Position numbers and translations under genes: made by a program. From Candidatus Eremiobacterota bacterium (lineage in GTDB: Bacteria > Vulcanimicrobiota > Vulcanimicrobiia > Vulcanimicrobiales > Vulcanimicrobiaceae), in NCBI GenBank assembly GCA_019240525.1, contig JAFAYE010000001.1, forward strand, positions 2,391,300-2,455,299: a stretch of 64,000 bases of DNA, written 5' to 3'. Under the pieces are notes generated by a model that worked only from the letters and a program-made list of their open reading frames with translations, searched no databases and was not told the origin of the DNA. Shown here in pieces: positions 27,098-35,319 of this stretch; positions within the stretch are counted from its first letter, which is position 1; the number at the start of each line of letters is the position of its first letter.

Positions 27098-27703
27098 TTG
27101 TTGACGAGTTTGCGATTCAAATCGGTCTTTTGCCTCGCCGTCGCCGTTATCGCGGCGGCGATTGCCGACCCAATCGTCGAGTTTGCATCGAACGCCGGTT
27201 GGTTTGGCGCCGGGAGCTTCACCGATCACTCGAATCTCGATATCATTCCCGCGTTGCTTGCCGGCGTCGGTCTGTTGGCGATCTACATGGTACGAAAAGC
27301 CGCAGCCATCGTATCGAATCGTATACGACCATCGGATATTGTCCCGCTGCTGCCGCCGATCTTTGTCTTGCAAATCGTCGCGCTCTATGTCATGGAGTCG
27401 GTCGAACAGCTCGTCGTTTGGCGGCACACGCTCGGTCCAATGGTATGGGTCGGCGGCCCGTTGTTCATCAGTCTTGCCGTTCATGCGGCGATTTGTTTGC
27501 TTCTCACCTTCGCAGTCGTCCGATCGAAGCGCCGGCTCGCCGAGGGCACCCTGCGCGCCATCCAACTGATCAGCGCCTTCATTCGCGTTCGTTGCTCGAG
27601 CGGTTCGGCGCGAACGATCCCTCGCCATCAGCACGTCCGCTTCAAAGAGCTCTCCGCCATTCGTTACGCGGTCGGAGAACGCGCGCCCCCTTTGCCAGTC
27701 TAA
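27098..27703 (+). CDS. Hypothetical four-helix membrane protein
   Basis: About 200 aa, family not recognised. Starts at one of two adjacent TTG codons (27098 or 27101) with GGAAGAG 4 or 7 nt upstream. Four probable TM helices: about 8-25, 48-66, 83-101 and 117-141. The last 60 residues are soluble and Arg-rich. A 'MESVEQLVVW' stretch follows the third helix. Located between mutS and the LCP gene on the same strand. No signal peptide cleavage site or catalytic motif is seen. Confidence 0.55.
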   Translation: MLTSLRFKSVFCLAVAVIAAAIADPIVEFASNAGWFGAGSFTDHSNLDIIPALLAGVGLLAIYMVRKAAAIVSNRIRPSDIVPLLPPIFVLQIVALYVMESVEQLVVWRHTLGPMVWVGGPLFISLAVHAAICLLLTFAVVRSKRRLAEGTLRAIQLISAFIRVRCSSGSARTIPRHQHVRFKELSAIRYAVGERAPPLPV

Positions 27704-27765
27704 CGTAGCAGGCTGTACGTCGCTGCGGCGCGATGGAAGCGCGCGCAGCTGCAAAGGGGTTTCAT

Positions 27766-28887
27766 ATGATGTCCAGGCGCTGGATACGCATTTGTACGAT
27801 TCTACTCGTTGCCGCAATTTCCGTGACCGTCGGGTTTTTGATCGTGCGCGGTCCGCTCCAGCAGCAGATCGTCGCTCAAACCGTGGAACGTAATTTCGGG
27901 CAACTCAAACTCAACGTCTTAATTCTTGGTTACCAAGCCGACGAATTAACAACCGATACGGTTATACTCGCCCATCTCGATGTCGGGCGTCGCACGGCAA
28001 CCTTGGTTTCTATCCCGCGCGACACGTGGGTTTCGGTTCCGCAAGAGGGTCCGGCGAAGATCAACTCGGCCTACGCATTCGGCGGAGCCCATGCGACGGC
28101 GCGGGTTGTAAGCAAACTTTTCGGAGGCGTGCCGGTCGATGCGATCGTGGCACTCCAACCTGAGGGTGCGGCGGCGATCGTCGATGCAATGGGCGGCCTG
28201 GACGTGAACGTGGATGAAACGATGGACTATGACGATAATAACGGCGCTCTTCACATTCATCTCACCAAGGGCCCGCAGCATCTCAGCGGCATCCAAGTTG
28301 CCGAATACGTGCGATTTCGTCACGATGCGGCGTCGGACTTCGGGCGCGTCCGCCGGCAACAGCAGGTGCTCAAGCTCATGATGGATCAGATCAGCGAGCC
28401 GCAGAACTGGGCGAAACTGCCGCGGATCATGCAGCTTGCCCGAAAAGAAATGCACGTCACGGTGAGCGACGGCCAGTTACTCTCGCTCTTGACGATGTAC
28501 CGCAACGTGCCCGACGAGAACATTCGTTCGTTCACTCTTCCGAGCAAGCCCGGTTGGGTTGGGGACGCGTCGGTCGTCTTCGCCGATCCGCGCTGGGCAA
28601 AGCTGATCGGTGCCGTCCTTTTCGGTCGCGGCGACCCTCCGCAGGACGAGGTGCTCGTCGCCAATGCGACCGGAAACCCCAAGTTCGACGGCACAATTAT
28701 TGGCGCGCTGCGCGGCGCGGGGTGGAACGTACCGACCTTCGTCGATTCAAAGCTCAAGCGCAACAGTCTGGTGATCGGCACGTCTCCGGCGGCGGCGTCG
28801 CTGGCGAAAACTTTCGCGACGGCAATACGCCCGGGAACCAAGACCGCGCTGGTGCTCGGCGCCGATCTAGCGCCGGATACCGAATGA
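27766..28887 (+). CDS. LytR-CpsA-Psr (LCP) family protein
   Basis: 373 aa. ATG at 27766 has AAGGGG 6 nt upstream. N-terminal TM anchor ('IRICTILLVAAISVTVGFLIV'), then an LCP domain with 'NVLILGYQADELTTDTVILAHLD' and 'ATLVSIPRDTWV' (conserved Arg/Asp), 'KINSAYAFGG', and 'VAEYVRFRHDAASDFGRVRRQQQVL', the conserved basic motif that binds polyprenyl pyrophosphate. A LytR_C-like domain ends the protein. LCP enzymes attach polymers to peptidoglycan or to other cell-wall acceptors. Its presence with outer-membrane genes is noted in findings. Confidence 0.9.
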   Translation: MMSRRWIRICTILLVAAISVTVGFLIVRGPLQQQIVAQTVERNFGQLKLNVLILGYQADELTTDTVILAHLDVGRRTATLVSIPRDTWVSVPQEGPAKINSAYAFGGAHATARVVSKLFGGVPVDAIVALQPEGAAAIVDAMGGLDVNVDETMDYDDNNGALHIHLTKGPQHLSGIQVAEYVRFRHDAASDFGRVRRQQQVLKLMMDQISEPQNWAKLPRIMQLARKEMHVTVSDGQLLSLLTMYRNVPDENIRSFTLPSKPGWVGDASVVFADPRWAKLIGAVLFGRGDPPQDEVLVANATGNPKFDGTIIGALRGAGWNVPTFVDSKLKRNSLVIGTSPAAASLAKTFATAIRPGTKTALVLGADLAPDTE

Positions 28888-28903
28888 CCGCTGAGTTCAG
28901 CGG
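28888..28903. terminator. Hairpin between convergent genes
   Basis: CCGCTG-AGTT-CAGCGG, a 6-bp GC-rich stem (7 bp with the adjacent A-T pair) with a 4-nt loop, fills the 19-nt gap between the LCP stop and the Nramp-related stop. The position suits a shared terminator, but only short U-rich tracts follow on either strand. Confidence 0.4.
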
Positions 28904-28906
28904 CTC

Positions 28907-30217
28907 TTAGCTGCCGAGTGACGGGAAAATGATCTGCGCCGTCGAGACGACCGTAAGCGCGCCGACGATGACGACCGTCGCCCAGGCGATGGTGTTGAAC
29001 GTGCGGCTATTGGTCCATGCGCCCATCAGCCGCTTGTTATTGATCAGGAGGAGCATCAGCACGAGGACGATTGGTAGCAACATGCCGTTGAGCACCTGCG
29101 AGTAGAAAATGATCGCGAGCAGGGGGGCCCCCGGCACGATCACCGCGCCCGCTCCGACGAAGATCAGCGCAAGATAGAACGAGTAGAAGATCGGTGCCTC
29201 GCGAAAGCGGTGATCGATTCCGCGTTCGAATCCAAAGGCTTCGCAGACGTAATAGGCGGTGGAGAGCGGTAGAATTGAAGCCGTAAAGACGGCCGCGTTG
29301 AGCAGGCCCAACGCGAAAAGTAAGGCGGCGAACTTTCCGGCAATGGGCACGAGGGCAACGGCTACGTCACCGACGCTATTGACCGCAATCGGATGAGCGG
29401 CGTGAACGTTATGGACGAAGATCGTGGCGGCACACGCCACGATGATGAAATAGGCAATAACGTCGGTCCATATTCCTCCCGTTACGACGTCGAGACGCGA
29501 AAACCGGTATTCCTCTTCGCGAATGCCTTTGTCGACGATCGCCGCCTGGATGTAGAATTGCATCCAGGGTGAAATCGTCGTTCCAATCACGGCGATGATC
29601 ATGATCACGTACGCTTTTGAGGCCTGCCAGTGAGGGATGATGCTTTGGCGAAGTACGTCCTTCCAGTCGGGGTGCACGAGAAATGCACTAACGACGTACG
29701 CAATGTAGACGAAACAAAAGACGAAGAAGATTCGTTCGACGACTTTAGCCGTCCCACGGGTAACAGTGAAGAAGACGAAGCACGCAGCCGCCACAACCAT
29801 TGCAATCTTGAACGCCTCGGGATTCGCCACGTGGAGGTATCCACCGAAAATCGGCGCCGACGCGGCGACGCCGGCGAATTCGGTGGCCGTATTCCCGACG
29901 TCGCCGAGAACGAAGAGCAGCAAACACCAAAACGTGATCTTAACGCCGAAATTCTCACGGATAAGGTCCGCTAGGCCCTTGCCCGTGACCGCGCCCATGC
30001 GCGCGCACATCTCTTGAACGACGATTAACGCTATGGTGATCGGAATCAGCAGCCAGAGCAGGGTGTAACCGAACTGCGCTCCTGCCTGGGAATAGGTTAA
30101 GATCCCGCCCACATCGTTGTCGGCGTTGGCCGTGATGATGCCCGGCCCCACGATGGAAAGAAACATGATGACCGAGCGCAACGCGTTTGGACGCGCGATG
30201 CGTGGCGACGAGGTCAT
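28907..30217 (-). CDS. Nramp-related divalent cation transporter, probably Mg2+ (NRMT-like)
   Basis: 436 aa, about eleven TM helices. Nramp-fold signatures are seen, but TM1 reads 'GPGIITANADNDVGGILTYSQAGAQFG' in place of the DPGN of Mn/Fe Nramps, and TM6 reads 'IGTTISPWMQFY' with no MPH. Nramp-related transporters lacking these motifs have been shown to carry Mg2+, and some are under M-box control in Clostridium. Here an M-box riboswitch with terminator lies upstream on the same strand, so Mg2+ uptake under Mg2+ limitation is the best reading. ATG at 30217 has AGGA 3 nt upstream and lies 5 nt after the stop of a 47-codon ORF. A TTG 9 codons earlier is possible. Confidence 0.88.
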   Translation of the reverse strand: MTSSPRIARPNALRSVIMFLSIVGPGIITANADNDVGGILTYSQAGAQFGYTLLWLLIPITIALIVVQEMCARMGAVTGKGLADLIRENFGVKITFWCLLLFVLGDVGNTATEFAGVAASAPIFGGYLHVANPEAFKIAMVVAAACFVFFTVTRGTAKVVERIFFVFCFVYIAYVVSAFLVHPDWKDVLRQSIIPHWQASKAYVIMIIAVIGTTISPWMQFYIQAAIVDKGIREEEYRFSRLDVVTGGIWTDVIAYFIIVACAATIFVHNVHAAHPIAVNSVGDVAVALVPIAGKFAALLFALGLLNAAVFTASILPLSTAYYVCEAFGFERGIDHRFREAPIFYSFYLALIFVGAGAVIVPGAPLLAIIFYSQVLNGMLLPIVLVLMLLLINNKRLMGAWTNSRTFNTIAWATVVIVGALTVVSTAQIIFPSLGS

Positions 30218-30222
30218 AGTTC

Positions 30223-30366
30223 CTAGCTGACCAGAGCTCGCCAAAAGCTAAAGCTTGGCGTTCGGTCGCCTTGGTTTGCGCGAAGCGTATCGTCGTGGAG
30301 CGGCGCACCGGCCGGACGGAATACGCGGCCCCAGAGATCGAGCAGAAATTCAAGGACTCTTTTCAT
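30223..30366 (-). CDS. 47-aa microprotein in the M-box operon
   Basis: ATG at 30366 is preceded by AAAAAGGAGG with a 9-nt spacer, one of the strongest ribosome sites in the window. The product starts MKRVLEFLLDLWGRVFRP, a possible amphipathic helix with basic residues, followed by a polar segment and the C terminus FWRALVS. The TAG stop overlaps the AGGA site of the transporter, leaving 5 nt to its ATG, so the two genes look translationally coupled. It lies after the riboswitch terminator and should be made only when Mg2+ is low. No family is recognised. It might be a regulator or subunit of the transporter, or a leader whose translation opens the transporter start. Confidence 0.65.
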   Translation of the reverse strand: MKRVLEFLLDLWGRVFRPAGAPLHDDTLRANQGDRTPSFSFWRALVS

Positions 30367-30470
30367 GGCACGTTACCTCCTTTTTAACTAACGGTTTGCC
30401 GCGCCGAACGAACGGGCGCAGCATCTACTACCTGGTCCGTCGTCCATGGCTGGACATCACCCCCTTTCCA

Positions 30471-30509
30471 AAATAAAAAAACTGTCGCTCTCCTCGCCAG
30501 TCGACAGTT
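30471..30509 (-). terminator. Riboswitch-controlled intrinsic terminator
   Basis: On the minus strand AACTGTCG (30509-30502) pairs perfectly with CGACAGTT (30487-30480) across a 14-nt loop, followed directly by a run of T (TTTTTATTTT to 30471). It lies 30 nt after the M-box aptamer and before the microprotein. It is the expected expression platform: Mg2+-bound aptamer permits the hairpin and stops transcription. Confidence 0.9.
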
Positions 30510-30539
30510 CGAGAAACTACGCGCGGCAGCCGCGCTATC

Positions 30540-30717
30540 TCCCTCAGAGTCGAGCTTTAGCACTGCACGACGTAGTACCCTGACATCCCGGACCGGGGCG
30601 AGGGACCAGCCGCATTAGATTCCGCCTTGATTCGGCGGGATCTGGTCACCCGTTGGGGTCTCTCGACCTTTCCGGGCAGCGGCATCTCTTCGTGCAGACG
30701 CCTCACCTAACGAGGAA
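30540..30717 (-). ncRNA. M-box (ykoK leader) Mg2+ riboswitch
   Basis: On the minus strand the conserved M-box blocks occur in order: CGTTAGGTGAGGC (about 30711), CCGCTGCCC (about 30680), GTCGAGAGAC then CCAACGGGT (about 30665-30650), TAATGCGGCTGG (about 30610), and GCAGTGCTAAAGCTC near the 3' end (about 30570-30555). Closing stem P1 forms between 30712-30717 and 30540-30545. These are the core residues of the B. subtilis mgtE M-box. The RNA folds around several Mg2+ ions and turns off downstream transport genes when Mg2+ is plentiful. A consensus promoter lies just upstream and an intrinsic terminator just downstream. Confidence 0.95.
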
Positions 30718-30726
30718 TCCTTCACC

Positions 30727-30754
30727 AGAATACTCCCGACCGAGGCTTTGTCAA
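30727..30754 (-). promoter_or_regulatory. Sigma-70-type promoter for the M-box operon
   Basis: Minus strand: perfect -35 TTGACA (30754-30749), 16-nt spacer, -10 TATTCT (30732-30727). The predicted start near 30720 falls a few nucleotides before stem P1 of the riboswitch, which fits well. It lies in the 5' leader of the divergent mutL gene. Confidence 0.8.
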
Positions 30755-30784
30755 CCCCGAGCCGAGAACCCACGTGTCGTGTCA

Positions 30785-32407
30785 ATGATCCGCGAGCTGG
30801 ATGCGGTGACGATCGGTCAGATTGCCGCCGGTGAGATCATCGATCGTCCGGCTTCCGTCGTCAAAGAGCTCGTCGAGAATGCGGTGGACGCTGGAGCCAC
30901 TCGCGTCACGGTCAATATCGAGCGCGGGGGCCTGGATTTGATTGAAGTCGTCGACGATGGTATCGGTATCGAGCCCCTCGAGTTGCCGGTTGCCTTGCGC
31001 CGCCACACGACGAGTAAGTTGCGAGCCGCCGAGGATTTAGAGTCGGTAACGACGCTTGGATTTCGCGGCGAAGGTTTGGCGTCGATCGCGGCGGTTGCGC
31101 GAACCGAGGTGCTCTCCCGCACGGCCTCGACCGCAGTTGGCATGCGAGTTCGTGCGCACGCGGAGGATATCGAAGCGGGCGAGCCGATGCCGTCGCCGAT
31201 CGGGACCTCGGTGCGCGTCTACGCGCTTTTCGATAAGGTACCGGTGCGTCGCGAGTATCTACGCTCGCCCAGCAGCGAGTTCAACCGCATATCGTCGTGG
31301 CTCTCGAGTTTTGCCTTGGCGTACTCCGACCGAACTTTCACTCTCCGACACGATGGAAAAGACGTGTGGGTTATGCCGGCGAGCGCCGACGAGCACGAGC
31401 GTCTAACGATGGTCTTCGGACGCGACGCGGCGCACGCGTTGCTGCCGCTCGACGGTGAGGCGGGGCGAACGCTCGGGGGCCGGCTGCGCGGCTTCATCAG
31501 CGCGCCGGGGCACGACCGGCCCGACCGCCGAATGCAACTGCTCTTTATCAACGGCCGGCTTGTGCGCAATGCAATGGTGGCGACGGCGTGGACCAGCGGT
31601 TACGCTACGTTTGCCATGGCCGGACGCCATCCGTACGGTGCGATTATCCTGGATCTTCCGCCGGAGCAGGTCGATCCCAACGTCCATCCGACCAAGAGCG
31701 ACGTTCGCCTGAGGCATGGCGCGCAGGTCTTCGATGCGGTACGCCGCACCATCGGTGCGACGCTCTCACAGGATGCAAAATCTAGGTTTCGCGATCATGC
31801 CGTAGCATTCTCGATGGGCAATCTGTCGTTTTCGCCCTCGGAAGTTGCGATGCGCCTGCGGGTTCTGATGCAGCTCGATCGTACGTACATCCTCGCAGGG
31901 GACGGCGAGGCGCTGGTTTTGGTCGATCAACACGCCGCTCACGAGCGCGTCGCCTATGAGTCGATCCTGAGGTCGGCGGCCCAGCAAAAGTCGACCGAGC
32001 CGCTGCTCGTCCCGCGCGTTGTCGAACTCGACGCTGCAGGTAGTGCAGTCCTCGACCCGATGATTGAAACGCTGCGCGAAGGCGGCCTGGAGATCGAGCC
32101 CTTCGGTGAGCGAACGTATCGCCTCGTCGCGACGCCGATGGGCTACGGCGCCCGGCGCTTCGATCTGGAGGCGTTCGTCGACGATCTGAGCGAGGATCCC
32201 AAACGAGTCGGCTCGCGCGAACGAGTTTGGGCATCGCTTGCATGTCATTCGGTTACGGTCGCCGGCGAAGTCCTCGCGCTCGAGGAGATGACGACCTTGG
32301 TCGAGCGCCTGCAGGGTTGCGAAAACCCGATGCATTGTCCGCACGGGCGGCCAACGATGGTGCGTCTGGGCCCAAACGAAATCGCTCGCATGTTCAAGCG
32401 TGTCTAG
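30785..32407 (+). CDS. mutL: DNA mismatch repair endonuclease MutL
   Basis: 540 aa. GHKL ATPase: 'IGQIAAGEIIDRPASVVKELVENAVDAGA' (N-box Glu/Asn), 'DDGIGI' and 'TLGFRGEGLASIAAV'. The transducer domain includes 'FINGRLV'. The C-terminal domain carries the metal endonuclease motif DQHA(x)2E(x)4E beginning at Asp381, plus 'CPHGRPT'. It is therefore the nicking type of MutL found in bacteria without MutH. ATG at 30785 is chosen because a longer frame runs back across the M-box element. Overlaps miaA by 8 nt. Confidence 0.96.
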   Translation: MIRELDAVTIGQIAAGEIIDRPASVVKELVENAVDAGATRVTVNIERGGLDLIEVVDDGIGIEPLELPVALRRHTTSKLRAAEDLESVTTLGFRGEGLASIAAVARTEVLSRTASTAVGMRVRAHAEDIEAGEPMPSPIGTSVRVYALFDKVPVRREYLRSPSSEFNRISSWLSSFALAYSDRTFTLRHDGKDVWVMPASADEHERLTMVFGRDAAHALLPLDGEAGRTLGGRLRGFISAPGHDRPDRRMQLLFINGRLVRNAMVATAWTSGYATFAMAGRHPYGAIILDLPPEQVDPNVHPTKSDVRLRHGAQVFDAVRRTIGATLSQDAKSRFRDHAVAFSMGNLSFSPSEVAMRLRVLMQLDRTYILAGDGEALVLVDQHAAHERVAYESILRSAAQQKSTEPLLVPRVVELDAAGSAVLDPMIETLREGGLEIEPFGERTYRLVATPMGYGARRFDLEAFVDDLSEDPKRVGSRERVWASLACHSVTVAGEVLALEEMTTLVERLQGCENPMHCPHGRPTMVRLGPNEIARMFKRV

Positions 32408-33314
32408 CGATTCGAACGTATTAATACTGGCCGGTGCGACGGCGAGTGGCAAGACCGAGCTCGCGATCGAGCTAGCGCGCGAGTTTAACGCCGAAATCGT
32501 CGGCGCGGATTCTCGTCAGGTCTATGCGGGAATGCCGATCGGGACGGCGGCTCCATCGCCACAACAGCTTGCCGAAGTTCCGCACCACCTTATTGGCTTC
32601 GTCGATCCATTCGAGCGCTATTCGGCGGCACGATATGCGAGCGATGCCATTCGCGCGTTGCGTGAAATTCGCGCGAGAGGAAAACGCGCAATCGTTACCG
32701 GCGGCACGGGCTTTTACATTCGCGCCCTAACGGGTGCCGTGAGGCTGGCGCCGCAGTACGACGAAGCGCTTCGCGAACGCCTCATTCGGGAAGCGCGGCT
32801 TCACGACTCGGCATTTCTTTACCGCTGGCTGCAATACCACGACGCGGTTCGTGCGCGCGCAATCGACGAGCACGACACGTATCGTGTGTTGCGGGCGCTC
32901 GAAATCGCATTCGGCGCACGGGCGGCTCGGACGCCGGATACGCCGGTCCATACGCTGGCAAGCGAAGGCTTTCGCTGGGTGCTGATCTTTATCGACGAAC
33001 CGTGGAGCACGATCGACGCTCGAATAGCGCGCCGAACTTCCCAGATGCTTGCCGGCGGGTTGATCGAAGAAGCCGAAACCGTCGGAGATGCTGCGGTCGC
33101 CGCAACCGCCGTGGGCTATCCGCAGGCCTGTGCTTACCTGCGCGGATGGAGCACGGCCGACGAGCTGCGCGCGTCGCTCGAACGCGCGACTCGGCGCTAT
33201 GCGCGCCGGCAGCGAGCATGGTTTCGAAGCGAACCTTCAACGCTGTGGCTCGATCGTGAATCGGTAAGAGCAATAGTACGGGAAAAACTGCACTGGTGTT
33301 CGAAACGCGATTGA
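32400..33314 (+). CDS. miaA: tRNA dimethylallyltransferase MiaA
   Basis: 304 aa. P-loop 'LAGATASGKTELAIELA' at the N terminus, 'IVGADSRQVYAGMPIGTAAP', 'HHLIGFVDPFERYSAARY' and 'IVTGGTGFYIRALTG'. It transfers the dimethylallyl group to A37 of tRNAs reading UNN codons, making the substrate for MiaB encoded in this window. GTG start overlaps mutL by 8 nt, and its TGA overlaps the dapF ATG, so mutL-miaA-dapF is one operon. Confidence 0.96.
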   Translation: MSSDSNVLILAGATASGKTELAIELAREFNAEIVGADSRQVYAGMPIGTAAPSPQQLAEVPHHLIGFVDPFERYSAARYASDAIRALREIRARGKRAIVTGGTGFYIRALTGAVRLAPQYDEALRERLIREARLHDSAFLYRWLQYHDAVRARAIDEHDTYRVLRALEIAFGARAARTPDTPVHTLASEGFRWVLIFIDEPWSTIDARIARRTSQMLAGGLIEEAETVGDAAVAATAVGYPQACAYLRGWSTADELRASLERATRRYARRQRAWFRSEPSTLWLDRESVRAIVREKLHWCSKRD

Positions 33315-34102
33315 TGCACGTCACGAAGATGCACGGAGCCCGCAACGACTTTCTCGTTATCGATGGGCGAGCGCATCGCTTGACGGACGCTGCATCGTTT
33401 GCGCGATGGGGGTGCGATCGACGCGCAGGCGTCGGAGCCGATGGGGTGATCGTGCTCGAGTCATCGAGCGTCGCCGACGTGCGCATGCGCATCATCAATG
33501 CGGACGGTTCCGAGGCGGAAATGTGCGGCAACGGCATTCGATGCGCGGCGCGCTGGCTTGATGAAGCCGGCGAAGGCGATCGCGTTGCATTCGAGACGTA
33601 TGCCGGCGTCGTTCGCACGCAGGTCGCCGCCCGCGAACCGGAATATTTGATCCGCGTCGCGATGGGCACTCCCGTCATCGGAACGCTGTCGCTTTCGATG
33701 ATTCCCGAGGCCTCGTTCGTCGAGGTCGGAAACCCCCACGTCGTTATTTTTCGTTCGGAGATCGAACGCTTCGACTTGGAGACGCTTGCCGAGGCGCTGC
33801 AACACGAGCCGCGTTTTCGTGGCGGAACGAACGTGCACGTGGCGACCCGGTGCGGCGAACGAGCGCTCGAGGTTCGGCACTGGGAGCGCGGCGTCGGATT
33901 GACGGCGGCATGCGGAACCGGCGCGGTCGCATGCGCGGCCGCCGCAATCGCACAAGAAATCGTTGCCTCGCCGGTCGAAGTTTTCGTTCCCGGCGGTCGT
34001 CTCATCGTTGAATGGCCCGGTAGTGGGAATGCCGACCTCATCGGCCCCGCCGTACGCGTCTTCGAAACGGAGGTCATCGCTCGTGTTGACGCGCGCGCAT
34101 GA
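33314..34102 (+). CDS. dapF: Diaminopimelate epimerase
   Basis: 262 aa. Converts LL- to meso-diaminopimelate for lysine and peptidoglycan. The two catalytic cysteines are Cys71 in 'EMCGNGIRC' and Cys200 in 'TAACGTGAVA'. The N terminus 'VTKMHGARNDFLVIDG' is typical (KMxGxxNDF). ATG at 33314 overlaps the miaA stop (TGATG); a GTG at 33296 would add six residues. The next gene starts inside its last 20 nt. Confidence 0.95.
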   Translation: MHVTKMHGARNDFLVIDGRAHRLTDAASFARWGCDRRAGVGADGVIVLESSSVADVRMRIINADGSEAEMCGNGIRCAARWLDEAGEGDRVAFETYAGVVRTQVAAREPEYLIRVAMGTPVIGTLSLSMIPEASFVEVGNPHVVIFRSEIERFDLETLAEALQHEPRFRGGTNVHVATRCGERALEVRHWERGVGLTAACGTGAVACAAAAIAQEIVASPVEVFVPGGRLIVEWPGSGNADLIGPAVRVFETEVIARVDARA

Positions 34103-35315
34103 GGAACGAGCGATTGCTCTCGCTTCGTGCGACGATGACGGCAGAATCTCGTACGATCCCGTCGCCGTTCCCTTTGCCGACGGCGGCATCGTCCGCGAGG
34201 CGCTGCACGACGAGTTGATCGCGGCTCCGGCCGGAACGCTCCAAATGATGCTCCCGAAGCGTTCTCCGTTGACCGCGATCGGTCCGATCGCTCAAAGGAA
34301 TACGCTCGCGGTGGCGCTGCCTGCGGGATACACGCGCTTGTTGCTTCCGGCCTATGCTGCGCGGCGCAATGCGCCGCCGCTGCCGCTCTTCGGCTATACG
34401 TTCGCGTGCGCTATCGGCGACTGCCTGTACGTTGCCGCGATGCGGACCGACGAGAGTGAAGATTGGCAGCCCCGTTCGTTTCGGGCCGGCGAGCTAGAGA
34501 GTATCATCGAGCGAAGAGTAGCCCGGGAGCCGCAGAATCGCGTCCTGCGGCAGGTCGCGCTCTGCTCGCAAGCCTACGGCTGTTTCACGGCACAGAACGT
34601 TTTCTTGGCGCGTGGAGAAGCGGCGTTACCGGTTTCGCCAAAATGCAACGCACGCTGCATCGGCTGTATCTCGGAGCAAGAGCGTGACGCCGACTTGCCG
34701 TCACCGCAAGTACGAATCGCCGATGAAGCCACGGCCGGCGAGCTGGCGGCGGTTGCAATCGCGCATTTGGAACGGGTGAGCGACGGAATCGTCTCCTTCG
34801 GTCAAGGTTGCGAGGGAGAGCCGCTGCTTCGATCGATCACGATCGCACGGGCGATTGAAAAAATTCGCAGCAGACTTCAGAACGGCACGATTAACCTTAA
34901 CAGCAATGGCAGCCAGCCCGCCGCGCTCGAGCGATGCATCGAAGCGGGCCTGCAGGCCGTGCGTGTGAGCCTTAACTCGTTTCGACGGTCCGTCTACGCG
35001 GCGTATTACCGGCCGGCCGGCTACGATCTCGATGATGTTTTCGGCTCGATTCAACTCGCGCTGCGCCGCGGCTTGCGCGTCAGCTTGAATCTACTGACGC
35101 ATCCGGGGGTCACCGACGACGCGGAGGAAATGGCCGCCATGGAGCGATTTTTGCGCGACTCGCCGGTTTCAATGGTCCAGACGCGAACGCTGAACATCGA
35201 TCCCGCGCTCTACTTCGGCTCCGTCGGGCGGCCCCGCGCACCCATAGGTATGCGCCGCGCGCTCGAGCGCATCCGAGAGTTCGCGCAAGTAGGAAACTTC
35301 ACGCACACGCATTAG
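34083..35315 (+). CDS. Radical SAM protein of unknown specificity
   Basis: 410 aa. GTG start with GGAGG exactly 9 nt upstream, inside the end of dapF. The N-terminal 180 residues are unassigned. The SAM-cluster motif is CxxxCxxC at Cys188/192/195 ('CNARCIGC'). A half-barrel follows: 'DGIVSFGQGCEGEPLLR' (GxGExxL-like), 'INLNSNGSQPAALERCIEAGLQAVRVSLNSF', 'GLRVSLNLLTHPGVTD'. It would generate a 5'-deoxyadenosyl radical. No C-terminal SPASM cysteines are seen. The large novel N domain may bind the substrate. Co-transcribed with mutL-miaA-dapF, which does not reveal its role. Confidence 0.8.
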   Translation: MLTRAHEERAIALASCDDDGRISYDPVAVPFADGGIVREALHDELIAAPAGTLQMMLPKRSPLTAIGPIAQRNTLAVALPAGYTRLLLPAYAARRNAPPLPLFGYTFACAIGDCLYVAAMRTDESEDWQPRSFRAGELESIIERRVAREPQNRVLRQVALCSQAYGCFTAQNVFLARGEAALPVSPKCNARCIGCISEQERDADLPSPQVRIADEATAGELAAVAIAHLERVSDGIVSFGQGCEGEPLLRSITIARAIEKIRSRLQNGTINLNSNGSQPAALERCIEAGLQAVRVSLNSFRRSVYAAYYRPAGYDLDDVFGSIQLALRRGLRVSLNLLTHPGVTDDAEEMAAMERFLRDSPVSMVQTRTLNIDPALYFGSVGRPRAPIGMRRALERIREFAQVGNFTHTH

Positions 35316-35319
35316 AACG

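Noticed and set aside
28907-30217. Naming the transporter mntH
   Set aside because: The Mn/Fe motifs DPGN and MPH are absent and the upstream switch senses Mg2+.
30653-30784. Extended N terminus of MutL
   Set aside because: The extra 44 codons run across the M-box region and its promoter on the other strand and do not resemble MutL; ATG at 30785 starts the GHKL domain as usual.
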